Assembly: GCF_024273235.1 (NCBI RefSeq)
Contig: NZ_JANBVH010000008.1
Span: forward strand, 62,001-126,000
DNA length: 64,000 nucleotides
Direction: 5' to 3'
Source of the DNA: Sphingomonas faeni
Lineage (GTDB): Bacteria; Pseudomonadota; Alphaproteobacteria; Sphingomonadales; Sphingomonadaceae
Part shown: positions 55,701-64,000 of the stretch, in pieces
Layout: the number at the start of each line of letters is the position of its first letter
How positions within the stretch are numbered: position 1 is the first letter of the stretch
Notes under the pieces: generated by a model
What the model was told of the DNA's origin: nothing
Databases searched by the model: none
The model's input: the letters and a program-made list of their open reading frames with translations, nothing else
Translations under genes and position numbers: made by a program

Positions 55701-56344
55701 CATACATGTGCATCTACGGCATGGAGGGGCCCGGCGGATACCAGCTGTTCGGCCGCACCGTCCAAGTGTGGAACGCGTGGCGCCAGACCGACGCGTTCCG
55801 TGACGGCAAGCCCTGGCTGCTGCGCTTCTTCGACCGCATCCGCTTCTTCCCGGTCAGCCACGACGAACTGACCGAGTGGCGCCGCGACTTCCCGCTCGGC
55901 CGGCGCGCGATCCGGATCGAGGACGAGGTGTTCCGCCTCTCCGAATACCGTGCCTTCCTTGCCGACAACGCCCCGTCGATCACCGCTTTCCAGGCGCAGC
56001 GGCAGGCGGCCTTCGACGAGGAGCGTGCCGACTGGGAGCGCAACGGCGAGTTCGACCGTGTCGCGGCGCTGACCGAGGAAGCGGACGCCGGCGCCGCCAC
56101 CGTCGAGATCGACCTGCCCGAGGGCTGCGAACTGGTGGAGGCACCGTTCGGCGGCAGCCTGTGGAAGCTGCTGGTCGCTGTCGGGGCCGAAGTGACGGAA
56201 GGCGACACAATCGGCATCATCGAGGCCATGAAGATGGAATCACCCGTGATCAGCCCCGTCACGGGTACAATACGCCGCATCTACGTCCAGGAACGGCAAC
56301 CGCTCTCGCCCGGCGGCGCGATGCTCGCCGTGGAGGTGGCATGA
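52733..56344 (+). CDS. Biotin-dependent urea/guanidine carboxylase
   Basis: A 1203-residue multidomain enzyme. Order: biotin carboxylase (KVLIANRGAIACRII; FIGPT; ATAGGGGIGMKV), KipA/KipI-type carboxyltransferase halves (about 460-1000), and a biotinyl domain with EAMKMESPV, the biotin lysine at about K1167. It carboxylates urea or, with CgdAB beside it, guanidine. The start is GTG at 52733 or the ATG at 52736. Whether the substrate is guanidine is inferred from the neighbours, not read from the active site. Confidence 0.93.
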   Translation: MMFKKVLIANRGAIACRIIRTLKTMGVGSVAVFSDADAGSAHVAQADEAVRIGPAPAAESYLNVGAILAAAEATGAEAIHPGYGFLSENTAFAEACAARGIAFIGPTPDNIRAFGLKHTARDLAAAQGVPLAPGTDLLRDETAAIEAAARIGYPVILKATAGGGGIGMKVCADEADIREGFATVARLGAGNFGDGGVFLERYVARARHIEVQVFGDGAGHVVALGERDCSLQRRNQKVVEETPAPLLPAATRQALIDAAVRLTAVANYRSAGTVEFLYDAERDDFFFLEVNTRLQVEHGVTEQVTGVDLVEWMVRGAAGDFAFLDGFEAKPVGASIQVRLYAEDPAQDYRPSSGRLVGVSFPEGPRVDSWIAAGTEVSSWYDPMLAKLIVTAPTRDAAVQAIQDALDATSIAGIETNLDWLRTVVRSPVFTSGEVSTRALADIAYTPRSIRVLAGGASTTVQDYPGRLGLWDVGVPPSGPMDALAFRLGNRLLGNAEDTAGLEITAAGPTLLFNVATRICLTGADFGAVVDGAPAPCYEPIDIAAGQILKIGRVTGGGMRGYIAIAGGLDVPLFLGSRSAFTLGEFGGHAGRAVMTGDTLHLARTDPPGAPAATLALADRPAITREWTLAVLYGPHGAPDFFTPDDIAMLRSTAWKVHYNSNRTGVRLLGPKPHWARKDGGEAGLHPSNIHDNAYAIGAVDFTGDMPIILGPDGPSLGGFVCPFVVAQADLWKVGQLAPGDSVRFAPIDNATAVAAEQAQDRLVATLAAPLPPVTTGDYLGSPILRAIEAQGVRPAVTYRQQGDRNLLVEYGPIMLDLELRLRVHALMLEVEKAALAGIIDVTPGIRSLQIHYDSRQLSQASLLDALAAAEERLGGLDDFEIPSRVVYLPLSWKDPAIYQTIDKYMESVRDDAPWCPDNIEFIRRVNGLDSIDDVQRIVFDAEYLVMGLGDVYLGAPVATPIDPRHRLVTTKYNPARTWTPPNVVGIGGAYMCIYGMEGPGGYQLFGRTVQVWNAWRQTDAFRDGKPWLLRFFDRIRFFPVSHDELTEWRRDFPLGRRAIRIEDEVFRLSEYRAFLADNAPSITAFQAQRQAAFDEERADWERNGEFDRVAALTEEADAGAATVEIDLPEGCELVEAPFGGSLWKLLVAVGAEVTEGDTIGIIEAMKMESPVISPVTGTIRRIYVQERQPLSPGGAMLAVEVA

Positions 56345-58131
56345 TGGACGGGCCGTTCGAAGTCGGCGCAATCGCCGCAGCCGTCGCATCAGGGCGCACC
56401 GATGCGGTCAGCGTCGCCCAAGCCGCCCTCGCCCGCATCGACGCCTATGCTGCGATCCAGCCCGCGGTGTGGATCACGCGTATCGCCGACGCGGAGGTGA
56501 TGGCATACGCGCAGCGCGTCGATGCCCGGATCGCCGCGGGCGAAATGCTGCCGCTCGCCGGCGTACCGTTCGCGATCAAGGACAATATCGACCTCGCCGG
56601 CGTGCCGACCACCGCCGCCTGCCAGGACTTCGCCTATACGCCGTCCGTATCGGCGGAGGTGGTCGAACGCCTGATCGCCGCCGGTGCGATCCCGATCGGC
56701 AAGACCAACCTCGACCAGTTCGCCACCGGGCTCAACGGCACCCGCAGCCCCTACGGCGCGCCCGCCTGCGTGTTCAATCGCGCCTATGTCAGCGGCGGGT
56801 CCAGCTCCGGCTCGGCGGTCGCGGTCGCGGCCGGGTTGGTCGCGTTCGCGCTCGGCACCGACACCGCCGGATCTGGTCGCGTCCCCGCCGCGTTCAACGG
56901 CCTGGTCGGCATGAAGCCTACCAAGGGCCGCTGGAGCACAACCGGGCTTGTGCCCGCATGCCGCACGATCGACTGCATCACCGTGCTGGCGCACACCATC
57001 GCCGACGCGCGCGCGATCGACGCGGTGGTCGCTGGCTTCGACCGCACCGATGCCTATTCCCGCCCGCGCGAGGATCGCCCCGTCGCCACGCGCCGGATCG
57101 GCGTACCAGCGCCCGACCAGCGCATATTCCTCGGCGATGCCACCGCCGCCCGCCTGTACGAACAGGCGCTCGCGACGCTTGCCGCGGACGGCGCCGAACT
57201 GGTCGAAGTGGACATGGCGCCGCTCCGCGAGGCGGCGATGCTGCTCTACGGCGGCCCGTGGGTGGCGGAACGCACCGCCGCCGCCCTGCCGCTGCTCGAT
57301 ACGCGGCCCGAGGCGATCGACCCGACCGTCCGCTCGATCATGGAGGCCGGACGTGCCGTCAGCGGCGTAGACGTGTTCGAAGGCCAGTATCGGCTCGCCG
57401 CGTTGCAGCGGATCGCGGACGCGATGTGGCAGGATATCGATCTGCTCGCGCTGCCGACCACGCCGACGATCTACCGGATCACCGAGATGCGCGCGGCACC
57501 GATCGCGCTCAACAGCAACCTCGGGCTCTACACAAACTTCGTCAACCTGCTCGACATGGCCGCGCTCGCTGTGCCCGCCGGCTGGCGCGACAACGGCACC
57601 GGCTTCGGGATCACGCTGATAGCGCCCGCCTGGACCGACCAGGGCCTGCTCGACGCGGGCGAGGCCTATCTCGCCGCCGCCGCGCTTCCCCCAGCCCCGC
57701 CGCTCAACATCGAGGATAGTATGGAAACCGTGAAACTCGCCGTCGTCGGCGCGCACCTCGAAGGCATGCCGCTTCACTGGCAGCTCACCTCCCGCGAGGC
57801 GCGGCTGGTCGGCGCCACCACCACCGCGCCGACCTATCGGCTGTACGCGATGGCCAATTCGACGCCGCCCAAGCCCGCGCTGATCCATGTCGGCGAAGAG
57901 GACGGTGCCGCGATCGCGGTGGAAGTCTATGAACTCGACGTCGCCGCCTTCGGCAGCTTCGTCGTCGAGGTCCCCGCGCCACTTGCGATCGGCTCGGTGA
58001 CGCTCGCCGACGGATCGGTCGTCAAGGGCTTCGTCGCCGAGCCACGCGCGATCGTCGGGGCGGAGGACATCACCACGCTGGGTGGCTGGCGCGCCTATAT
58101 CGACACGCTGCCCCGTCCAGGCGGATCATGA
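56341..58131 (+). CDS. atzF: Allophanate hydrolase
   Basis: A 596-residue enzyme of normal length. The N-terminal amidase-signature domain has K80 in GVPFAIKDNIDLAG and the serines in SGGSSSGSAVAVAAG. The C-terminal domain from about 450, beginning near METVKLAVVGAHLEGMPL, is the typical second domain that decarboxylates the intermediate. It converts allophanate to ammonia and carbon dioxide, finishing the pathway of the preceding carboxylase. Confidence 0.94.
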   Translation: MMDGPFEVGAIAAAVASGRTDAVSVAQAALARIDAYAAIQPAVWITRIADAEVMAYAQRVDARIAAGEMLPLAGVPFAIKDNIDLAGVPTTAACQDFAYTPSVSAEVVERLIAAGAIPIGKTNLDQFATGLNGTRSPYGAPACVFNRAYVSGGSSSGSAVAVAAGLVAFALGTDTAGSGRVPAAFNGLVGMKPTKGRWSTTGLVPACRTIDCITVLAHTIADARAIDAVVAGFDRTDAYSRPREDRPVATRRIGVPAPDQRIFLGDATAARLYEQALATLAADGAELVEVDMAPLREAAMLLYGGPWVAERTAAALPLLDTRPEAIDPTVRSIMEAGRAVSGVDVFEGQYRLAALQRIADAMWQDIDLLALPTTPTIYRITEMRAAPIALNSNLGLYTNFVNLLDMAALAVPAGWRDNGTGFGITLIAPAWTDQGLLDAGEAYLAAAALPPAPPLNIEDSMETVKLAVVGAHLEGMPLHWQLTSREARLVGATTTAPTYRLYAMANSTPPKPALIHVGEEDGAAIAVEVYELDVAAFGSFVVEVPAPLAIGSVTLADGSVVKGFVAEPRAIVGAEDITTLGGWRAYIDTLPRPGGS

Positions 58132-59552
58132 CTACGGCGAACGCATCCCATGCGGCGACCCTGGCCGAGCTTCAGCGCGCCAAGGTCTCGGCCGAAGCCG
58201 CCAACGAGGCGAAGACCCGCTACCTCGTCGCGGTCAGCCATGAGATCCGTTCGCCCCTCAACGTCATCTACGGCTATGCCCAACTGCTGGAACGCGACGA
58301 CACGCTGTCGGGCGCAGAAGTCGGGACGATCATCCGTCGCTCGGCCGAGCACGTCACCAATCTCGTCGAAGGCCTGCTCGAAATCTCGCGGATCGAGAGC
58401 GGCGTCCTGACGATCCGGTCCGACCTCATCGACATCCGCGGGCTGCTCGACCACATCGTCGACATGTTCCGGATGCAGGCCGCCGCCAAGGGCCTCACGC
58501 TGACGCTCGACGTCGAAGACCGGCTGCCCGCGCAGGTGAAGGCGGATGAAAAACGCCTGCGCCAGATCCTCATCAACCTCGTCTCCAACGCGATCAAATA
58601 CACCCAGTCGGGCAGCGTCGCCGTCAAGGTCCGCTACCGCAGCCAGGTCGCCGACATCGAGGTTCGCGATACCGGCATCGGCATCGCGGCGGGCGACCTG
58701 GACCGCGTGTTCGAACCGTTCGAGCGCGGCAACTCGGCGGAGGCGCAAAGTCAGCCGGGCATCGGGCTGGGCCTCGCCATCACGCGCGTGCTTGCCAGCG
58801 TGCTGGGCGGCGACATTGCGGTGGAGAGCACGCCGGGAGTCGGGAGCAGTTTCCGCTTCCGCATCATGCTGCCCGCCCCGATGGTCGCACCGCGCGCGCC
58901 GGTGCAGGGTGCGAGGATCACGGGCTATGCGGGGCCGCCGCGGACCGTGCTGGTGATCGACGACGATCCCGCGCAGCGTGCCATCCTCCAGGCGCTGCTC
59001 GCCGCGCTGGGTTTCGTGGTGCATACCGCGGCCGATGGGACGGAAGGGCTCCTGCTGGCCGAGCGCACGCCCGCGGATATCGTGCTGCTCGACATCCAGA
59101 TGCCGGGGATCAGCGGATGGGATGTCGCGGCGCGGCTGCGCGCCACGCACGGCGCGGCGCTGCGGATCGTGATGGTGTCCGCCGACGTCCATGAACTCCA
59201 CATCGGCGGCGAGAGCCGCAGCAACCATAATGCGTTCGTGACGAAGCCGGTCGAACTCGACGCGTTGATCTCGCTGATCGGCACGCAGCTCGATCTGCGC
59301 TGGGACGAGGCAGCAATGCCCGACCTCCCCGAGACGCCCGCGGCATTGCCCCCCTTGCCCGCGGCAGCCCTACCCTTCCTCGATCGATTACGCGACCTTG
59401 CAAGGATCGGTCACGTCCGCGGCTTGGAAAGCGCGCTCGATATGTTCGAGCAGGCGATACCGACCGCCGCCCCCCTGGTCGCCGTGCTCCGGCGCCAGTT
59501 GATCGACCTGGATCTCGCCGCGTTCCAGAAGACGCTCGACGATGCGCGTTGA
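58128..59552 (+). CDS. Soluble hybrid histidine kinase with receiver domain
   Basis: A 474-residue kinase without membrane spans. HisKA with H38 in VAVSHEIRSPLNVIYGYA, HATPase motifs NLVSNAIKYT, DTGIGIA and GIGLGLAI, then a receiver domain from about 275 (VLVIDDDPAQRA; LLDIQMPG; VTKPVEL). The C-terminal 80 residues are alanine/leucine-rich and helical. It starts inside the allophanate hydrolase stop and overlaps the next regulator gene by 11 bases, so it belongs to the operon and may sense nitrogen supply. Confidence 0.9.
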   Translation: MTTANASHAATLAELQRAKVSAEAANEAKTRYLVAVSHEIRSPLNVIYGYAQLLERDDTLSGAEVGTIIRRSAEHVTNLVEGLLEISRIESGVLTIRSDLIDIRGLLDHIVDMFRMQAAAKGLTLTLDVEDRLPAQVKADEKRLRQILINLVSNAIKYTQSGSVAVKVRYRSQVADIEVRDTGIGIAAGDLDRVFEPFERGNSAEAQSQPGIGLGLAITRVLASVLGGDIAVESTPGVGSSFRFRIMLPAPMVAPRAPVQGARITGYAGPPRTVLVIDDDPAQRAILQALLAALGFVVHTAADGTEGLLLAERTPADIVLLDIQMPGISGWDVAARLRATHGAALRIVMVSADVHELHIGGESRSNHNAFVTKPVELDALISLIGTQLDLRWDEAAMPDLPETPAALPPLPAAALPFLDRLRDLARIGHVRGLESALDMFEQAIPTAAPLVAVLRRQLIDLDLAAFQKTLDDAR

Positions 59553-60468
59553 ACCCGCAGAGGCGGCACGGCCGGTCATCCTGGTCGTCGACGACACGCC
59601 CGAGGCGTTGCGGTTCCTGACCACGACGATCGAGAGCGCCGGGATGACCGTCCTGATCGCGATCGACGGTCTCGCCGCGCTCGCGCTGTTGAAGAACATC
59701 ACGCCCGACCTGATCCTGATGGACGCGGTGATGCCCAATCTCGACGGGTTCGAGACGACCCTGCGGATCAAGGCCATTCCGGCGTTCCAGCATCTGCCGA
59801 TCATCTTCATGACCGGGCTGACCGAGACCGAGCATGTCGTCCGCGGGCTCAACGCCGGCGGGATCGACTTCGTCTGCAAGCCGATCGTGATCGAGGAGCT
59901 TCTCGCGCGCATCCGGGTTCACCTGGCAACGGCGCGCGTCGCGCATGGCAGTCAGCTCGCACTCGACATGAGCGGCCGGCCAGCGTTGGCGGTCGACGGG
60001 AGCGGCGAACCCCAGTGGCTGACCCCGGCCGCGAGCGCGATGCTCGAACGGCTGTTCCCCGGCTGGTCCTGCGCATCCGGCGGGCTGCCCATGCCTTTCC
60101 TGGCGGCGCTGCGCGTTTTGCAAGCCAGTCCGCCGATGCCGGGAGCGCGCGTCACCGTGGCCGCCGGCGACCGCACGCTCGAAGCCGGCCTGTTGCGCAA
60201 CACCGCGGCGGACCAATGGGTGTTCCGCCTGACCGAGCGCCACGAGGGCGAGGAGCAGGCGATGCTCGCCGCCCAGCACGGGCTCACCTCGCGCGAGGCG
60301 GAAGTCCTGCTCTGGATCAGCCGCGGCAAGCAGAACCGCGAGGTCAGCGAGATCCTCGAGATCAGCCCGCGCACCGTGAACAAGCATCTCGAGCAGATCT
60401 TCGAGAAGATGGGCGTGGAGAACCGGGCGTCGGCGACGGCGATCGCCGTCACCACGCTGACGCGCTAG
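59542..60468 (+). CDS. LuxR-type response regulator
   Basis: A 308-residue regulator. The receiver domain spans about 1-130 (ILVVDDTPEALRFL, the aspartate in LILMDAVMPNLDG, CKPIVIEELLARIRV). A middle region of about 110 residues with no clear match follows, then a LuxR helix-turn-helix (LTSREAEVLLWISRGKQNREV, SPRTVNKHLEQIF). It is the probable target of the hybrid kinase before it. Confidence 0.9.
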   Translation: MRVEPAEAARPVILVVDDTPEALRFLTTTIESAGMTVLIAIDGLAALALLKNITPDLILMDAVMPNLDGFETTLRIKAIPAFQHLPIIFMTGLTETEHVVRGLNAGGIDFVCKPIVIEELLARIRVHLATARVAHGSQLALDMSGRPALAVDGSGEPQWLTPAASAMLERLFPGWSCASGGLPMPFLAALRVLQASPPMPGARVTVAAGDRTLEAGLLRNTAADQWVFRLTERHEGEEQAMLAAQHGLTSREAEVLLWISRGKQNREVSEILEISPRTVNKHLEQIFEKMGVENRASATAIAVTTLTR

Positions 60469-60479
60469 GGCGAGGGCGC

Positions 60480-62063
60480 ATGGATCGAACCGCCAGCACG
60501 GCCACCCGCGCCACCGCTATCCGAGCGGCACTCGCGCACGGCGACAACGAGGGCGCGCTGGCCGCCGCGACCCGCTGGCGCACGGAAGCGCCAGACGCAG
60601 CCGAAGCGCATTTCCTCGCCGGGATCAGCGCGGCCGCGCTCGGCAGGATACGCAGCGCGATCGCGCTGATCGAGACGGCCGTCACGCTCGACGGGTGCGG
60701 CGAATATCAGGCCCAACGCGCCCGCCTCTACACGCTCGTCCGGCGGGATGCGGACGCCGCATCGGCGCTGGCCGCCGCCGAGCGGTCGCCGCCGACCGAC
60801 GCGCTCGGGCGCGACACGATGGGCTGCGTCTATGCGCGGCTGGGCGATCATGCCGCCTCGCTTCCCCACTTCGCCGAAGCCGTGCGGCTCGCCCCCGCGA
60901 ACACCGCGTTCCGCTACAACCAGGCCGCGGCGCTCAGCTTCCTCGGGCGACAGGACGAAGCCGAGCAGGCATTGGAGGCGCTGCTCACGCTGGCCCCGGC
61001 CGATGCCCGCGCGCATCATCTGCTGGCAGGTCTGCGCCGCCAGACACCCCACCGCAATCATGTCGACCGGCTCTCGGCGGTTCGCAAGGCGACGCGGTCA
61101 CCGCATGATCGCCTGCTGCTGGGCTATGCGCTCGCCAAGGAGATCGACGACCTCGCCGATCCTCACGCCGCGTTCGCCATTCTCGCCGAAACCAATGCCG
61201 AGCACCGCGCCACGCTGCCCTATCGCTTTGCCGACGATGCCGCCAATTTCAATGCGGTCGAGGCGTGCTGGCCGACGATCGCGAAGGTCCGGGTCGCCGA
61301 TCCGTCGCCCGCATCGCCGATCTTCATCGTCGGCATGCCGCGTACCGGCACCACGCTGGTCGATCGCATCCTGTCGTCGCACCCCCAGGTCGAGAGCGCC
61401 GGCGAACTCCAGGCCATGCCGCTCGCCGTCAAAGCCGCCGCGGGAACACGCAGCCGAACCGTGCTCGATCCCGAGACGATCCGCGCTGCCGCCGAGGCGG
61501 ACCTAGGCGCGATCGGCCGGGACTATATCACCCGCGCCGCGTCCCACGTCTCCGGTACGAAACCGCGTGTCGTCGACAAATTTCCCGGTAATTTCCTCTA
61601 TGTCGGCGTGATCGCCCGCGCACTACCCAACGCGACGATCGTCTGTCTTCGGCGGAACCCGATGGACACGATCACCGCCAACTTCCGCAACCTGTTCGCG
61701 ATCGGATCGCGCTATTACGACTATAGTTACGACCTGATCGACATCGCCGCCTATTACCAGCGCTTCGACCGCATGATGGCGCTGTGGCGCGAGGTGCTGC
61801 CCGGCCGCGTGCTCGAACTCCAGTACGAGACGCTCGTCGACAACCAGCGGGAGGAGACCGCCCGCCTGCTCGACCATTGCGGGCTGGACTGGTCCGATGC
61901 CTGCCTCGATTTCCATACCAACACGGCGCCCGTCTCGACGCCCAGCGCCGCGCAGGTCCGCCGGCCGCTGTACCGGGACTCGGTCGATCGCTGGCGCCGC
62001 CACGCCGACGCGCTGGCGCCCGCGCGCGACTTTCTGGTGCGCCACGGAATCACCATCGACTAG
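60480..62063 (+). CDS. TPR-repeat protein with C-terminal sulfotransferase domain
   Basis: A 527-residue protein. The N-terminal 200 residues are TPR-like helical repeats (AHFLAGISAAALGRIRSAI; FRYNQAAALSFLGRQDEAEQAL). The sulfotransferase domain starts near 280 with IFIVGMPRTGTTLVDRILSSH, the PAPS 5'-phosphate loop, and has a second motif in VCLRRNPMDTITANF. This fusion is common in alphaproteobacteria; the acceptor is unknown. Confidence 0.88.
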   Translation: MDRTASTATRATAIRAALAHGDNEGALAAATRWRTEAPDAAEAHFLAGISAAALGRIRSAIALIETAVTLDGCGEYQAQRARLYTLVRRDADAASALAAAERSPPTDALGRDTMGCVYARLGDHAASLPHFAEAVRLAPANTAFRYNQAAALSFLGRQDEAEQALEALLTLAPADARAHHLLAGLRRQTPHRNHVDRLSAVRKATRSPHDRLLLGYALAKEIDDLADPHAAFAILAETNAEHRATLPYRFADDAANFNAVEACWPTIAKVRVADPSPASPIFIVGMPRTGTTLVDRILSSHPQVESAGELQAMPLAVKAAAGTRSRTVLDPETIRAAAEADLGAIGRDYITRAASHVSGTKPRVVDKFPGNFLYVGVIARALPNATIVCLRRNPMDTITANFRNLFAIGSRYYDYSYDLIDIAAYYQRFDRMMALWREVLPGRVLELQYETLVDNQREETARLLDHCGLDWSDACLDFHTNTAPVSTPSAAQVRRPLYRDSVDRWRRHADALAPARDFLVRHGITID

Positions 62064-62155
62064 CCGCCTGCGTACGTCATTCGCACACCTGCCACGGCCA
62101 CCGTCCCATCCTATTGTCACGGAGCAGTGCGGCGGTTTTCACCAACCAGGGGCCT

Positions 62156-63043
62156 ATGATGCAGAAAGTGCTTCTGAGCTACGTGCAGCCCGTGATCGTC
62201 GCTGCCATCATCCTGTTCTGGGCGTTCGGCCCGGCGGAGTGGATCCAGAACCCTTGGTCGATCGTGGTCGCGACCCTGACGACGACCGCGCTGATCCAGG
62301 CGCTGGAATGGGTCAAGGAGCGGCATTCGAGCTGGCGGCTGACCAAGCGCGAGTTCTTCACCGACGTCTTCTACGTGGTGCTGAGCTACACTGTGATCGC
62401 CTGGGCGACGAAGACCTTCGCCGACGAACCGATGATCGCCGCCAAGCAGGCGCTCGGCATCGCGACGCCGTGGGCGATGCACCTCCCGTTCGTGGTGCAG
62501 GTCGCGCTGGTCGTCGTGCTGATCGAGTTCGGGCAATATTGGCTGCACCGCCTGATGCACAACCAGTCGTTCTTCTGGTCGACGCATGCGCCGCATCATC
62601 ATTTGACTCAGCTCAATGCGATGAAGGGCGCGGTCGGCAATCCGATCGAACTGTTCCTGATCAGCCTCAGCGTCGTCGCGTTGCTCGACCTTCCCCAGGC
62701 GGCGATCTTCTGCGCGCTCAACATTCTCGCGGTGGTGTCGACCTTCGCGCATGCCAATACGCGTTTCGATCCGCCACGCTGGTACGCGTTCGTCTTCACC
62801 ACGATCCGGAATCACAGCCTTCACCATTCGGTGGCCTATGAGGATACGCGCTGCAATTACGGCAATTCGCTGATCCTGCTCGATCGCATCTTCGGCACGT
62901 ACCGCAGCGGCGAGGCCGAACTGGTGGGCCAGGACGAGCGCCGACGCCTGACGATCCCGGAACAATTCCTGTTTCCGGCACGCCCGCTGATCGACCGGAT
63001 CGGCGCGCGGCGAAGCCGTTCCGACACCGAAATTGCTGCCTGA
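62156..63043 (+). CDS. Sterol desaturase/fatty acid hydroxylase family membrane protein (2)
   Basis: A 295-residue relative of the protein at 45538-46542. It carries the same histidine clusters (HRLMH, HAPHHH, HHS) and spans, but a shorter N-terminus. Substrate unknown. Two ATG codons lie at 62156 and 62159. It is followed closely by the truncated beta-propeller gene. Confidence 0.88.
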   Translation: MMQKVLLSYVQPVIVAAIILFWAFGPAEWIQNPWSIVVATLTTTALIQALEWVKERHSSWRLTKREFFTDVFYVVLSYTVIAWATKTFADEPMIAAKQALGIATPWAMHLPFVVQVALVVVLIEFGQYWLHRLMHNQSFFWSTHAPHHHLTQLNAMKGAVGNPIELFLISLSVVALLDLPQAAIFCALNILAVVSTFAHANTRFDPPRWYAFVFTTIRNHSLHHSVAYEDTRCNYGNSLILLDRIFGTYRSGEAELVGQDERRRLTIPEQFLFPARPLIDRIGARRSRSDTEIAA

Positions 63044-63080
63044 TCGATATGAACAAACGAATACGGGGGCTAAGCAGGGT

Positions 63081-64000
63081 TTGAAAAAGACAGTGACGAC
63101 GAAATGGGCCGTGGCGCTGGTCGCAATCGGCATGGTCGTAGCCCCGGCGTTGGCCGCCGGCCCGATCGAGCAGGTTATCCCCGTGCCAGGCTTCGCGGAT
63201 TTCCTCGCAGTCGATGGCAAGACGGTATGGGCCACCAACAGTGGCCGCGTCGAACGCTGGTCGCGCAACGGCAAGCGCGCGGAAGTGCCGATGGCCCATC
63301 CGTGCGGCGCGATGACGATTGCGTTCAAGTCGCTATGGGTCGCGGACTGCAAGGACTTCACGCTCACCCGGATCGACCTCAAGACCGCGAAGATCACCGC
63401 CGTCATCGCGACCGGGATCGCCAATCCGAAGGGCGAACTGAACGTCGTCGCGGGCGCCGGATCGATCTGGGTGGCCAGCGACGCCAAGGGCGTGATCGCG
63501 CGCGTCGATCCCGCCACGAACGCCGTCACCGCGTCGATCCCCACCAATCCCGACAGCTATTATTTGACCTTCGGCATGGGGTCGCTCTGGGCGGTCAGCG
63601 GCACACGGCAAAGCCTGCAGAAGATCGACCCCGCCACCAACAGCGTCGTCGCGACGACCGCGCTCGGTCGCGAGCCCGGCTTCCTGGCGGCGGGCGAGGG
63701 ATCGATATGGGTGCAGGAACAGGGCGACGGCACCGTCGCCCGGATCGATCCGGCGACCGCCGCGGTATCGGGCCGCGTCAAGGTCGACGAGACGCTTAAA
63801 TACGGCGACATCGACACGGGCGGCGGCAAGGTGTGGTTGCGCACCACCGCCGGGCAGACCTTCGTGGTGATCGACCCCACGTCGCTCGCGATCACCGCGC
63901 GGATGGGTGCGCCTGCCGGTAGCGGCGCGCTCCGCTATACGCGCGCTGGTGTGTGGACCACCGCGCATGACGCACACACGATGTCGTGGTGGCGCAAACC
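63081..64000 (+). CDS. Exported YncE/virginiamycin-lyase-like beta-propeller protein (cut by window end)
   Basis: An open frame from TTG at 63081 (or GTG at 63093) runs off the window. A signal peptide (TTKWAVALVAIGMVVAPALAA) is followed by repeated blades ending in ...WVASDAKGVIARVDPATNAV, ...WAVSGTRQSLQKIDPATNSV and ...WVQEQGDGTVARIDPATAAV. These are YVTN/YncE-type repeats forming a periplasmic beta propeller. The function is not known. The start choice is uncertain since no strong ribosome-binding site is visible. Confidence 0.8.
   Translation, partial: MKKTVTTKWAVALVAIGMVVAPALAAGPIEQVIPVPGFADFLAVDGKTVWATNSGRVERWSRNGKRAEVPMAHPCGAMTIAFKSLWVADCKDFTLTRIDLKTAKITAVIATGIANPKGELNVVAGAGSIWVASDAKGVIARVDPATNAVTASIPTNPDSYYLTFGMGSLWAVSGTRQSLQKIDPATNSVVATTALGREPGFLAAGEGSIWVQEQGDGTVARIDPATAAVSGRVKVDETLKYGDIDTGGGKVWLRTTAGQTFVVIDPTSLAITARMGAPAGSGALRYTRAGVWTTAHDAHTMSWWRK

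Overview
The window looks like chromosomal DNA of a sphingomonad (Alphaproteobacteria, Sphingomonas-like). This rests on high GC, the order rpmF-plsX-fabH-ihfA-MerR, a MucR-family regulator, TonB-dependent uptake, and several families of GC-rich intergenic palindromes. No rRNA, tRNA, CRISPR array, phage or insertion sequence was recognised. About 50 protein genes are supported; the first and last are cut by the window edges.

Layout. 1-14730 is mostly housekeeping: the end of an M20 hydrolase, kup, pdeM, msrA, a 48-residue small protein, a class I aminotransferase, fused pabB/pabC, a metallo-beta-lactamase-fold hydrolase, an M28 peptidase, a MAPEG protein, then rpmF-plsX-fabH-ihfA-MerR facing mucR.

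15593-34115 is one very tight run of 17 genes, most overlapping by 4 bases, for complete purine catabolism. Guanine deaminase and XdhABC lead to urate. A flavoprotein (HpyO-like), UraH, UraD and PuuE lead to allantoate. Allantoate amidohydrolase and the ureidoglycine aminotransferase lead to oxalurate. AtzG/AtzE-like proteins, HpxZ and HpxW handle oxalurate and oxamate. The run also encodes an NCS2 base permease and two exported nucleosidases. A convergent LysR regulator (34119-35060), a TonB-dependent receptor (35274-37781) and an exported purine nucleoside permease-family protein (37999-39126) follow. Together they suggest a complete route from outer membrane to cytoplasm for nucleosides and purine bases. 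A shared 28-base two-part motif lies before both the 17-gene run and the LysR/TonB pair.

39525-41053 is a lower-GC stretch carrying an APH(3')-I-like aminoglycoside phosphotransferase. 41054-47219 holds an M20 hydrolase, a MASE1 histidine kinase with a FixJ-type regulator, a PilZ protein, a sterol-desaturase-family enzyme and an unknown membrane protein.

47324-60468 is a second nitrogen locus: LysR, an ABC transporter, two DUF1989 proteins (carboxyguanidine deiminase subunits CgdA/CgdB, older name urea-amidolyase-associated proteins), a biotin-dependent urea/guanidine carboxylase, allophanate hydrolase, and a soluble hybrid kinase with a LuxR-type regulator. By present knowledge this gene set degrades guanidine. 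Its leader can fold into mutually exclusive structures. The window ends with a TPR-sulfotransferase, a second sterol-desaturase-family enzyme and a truncated beta-propeller protein.
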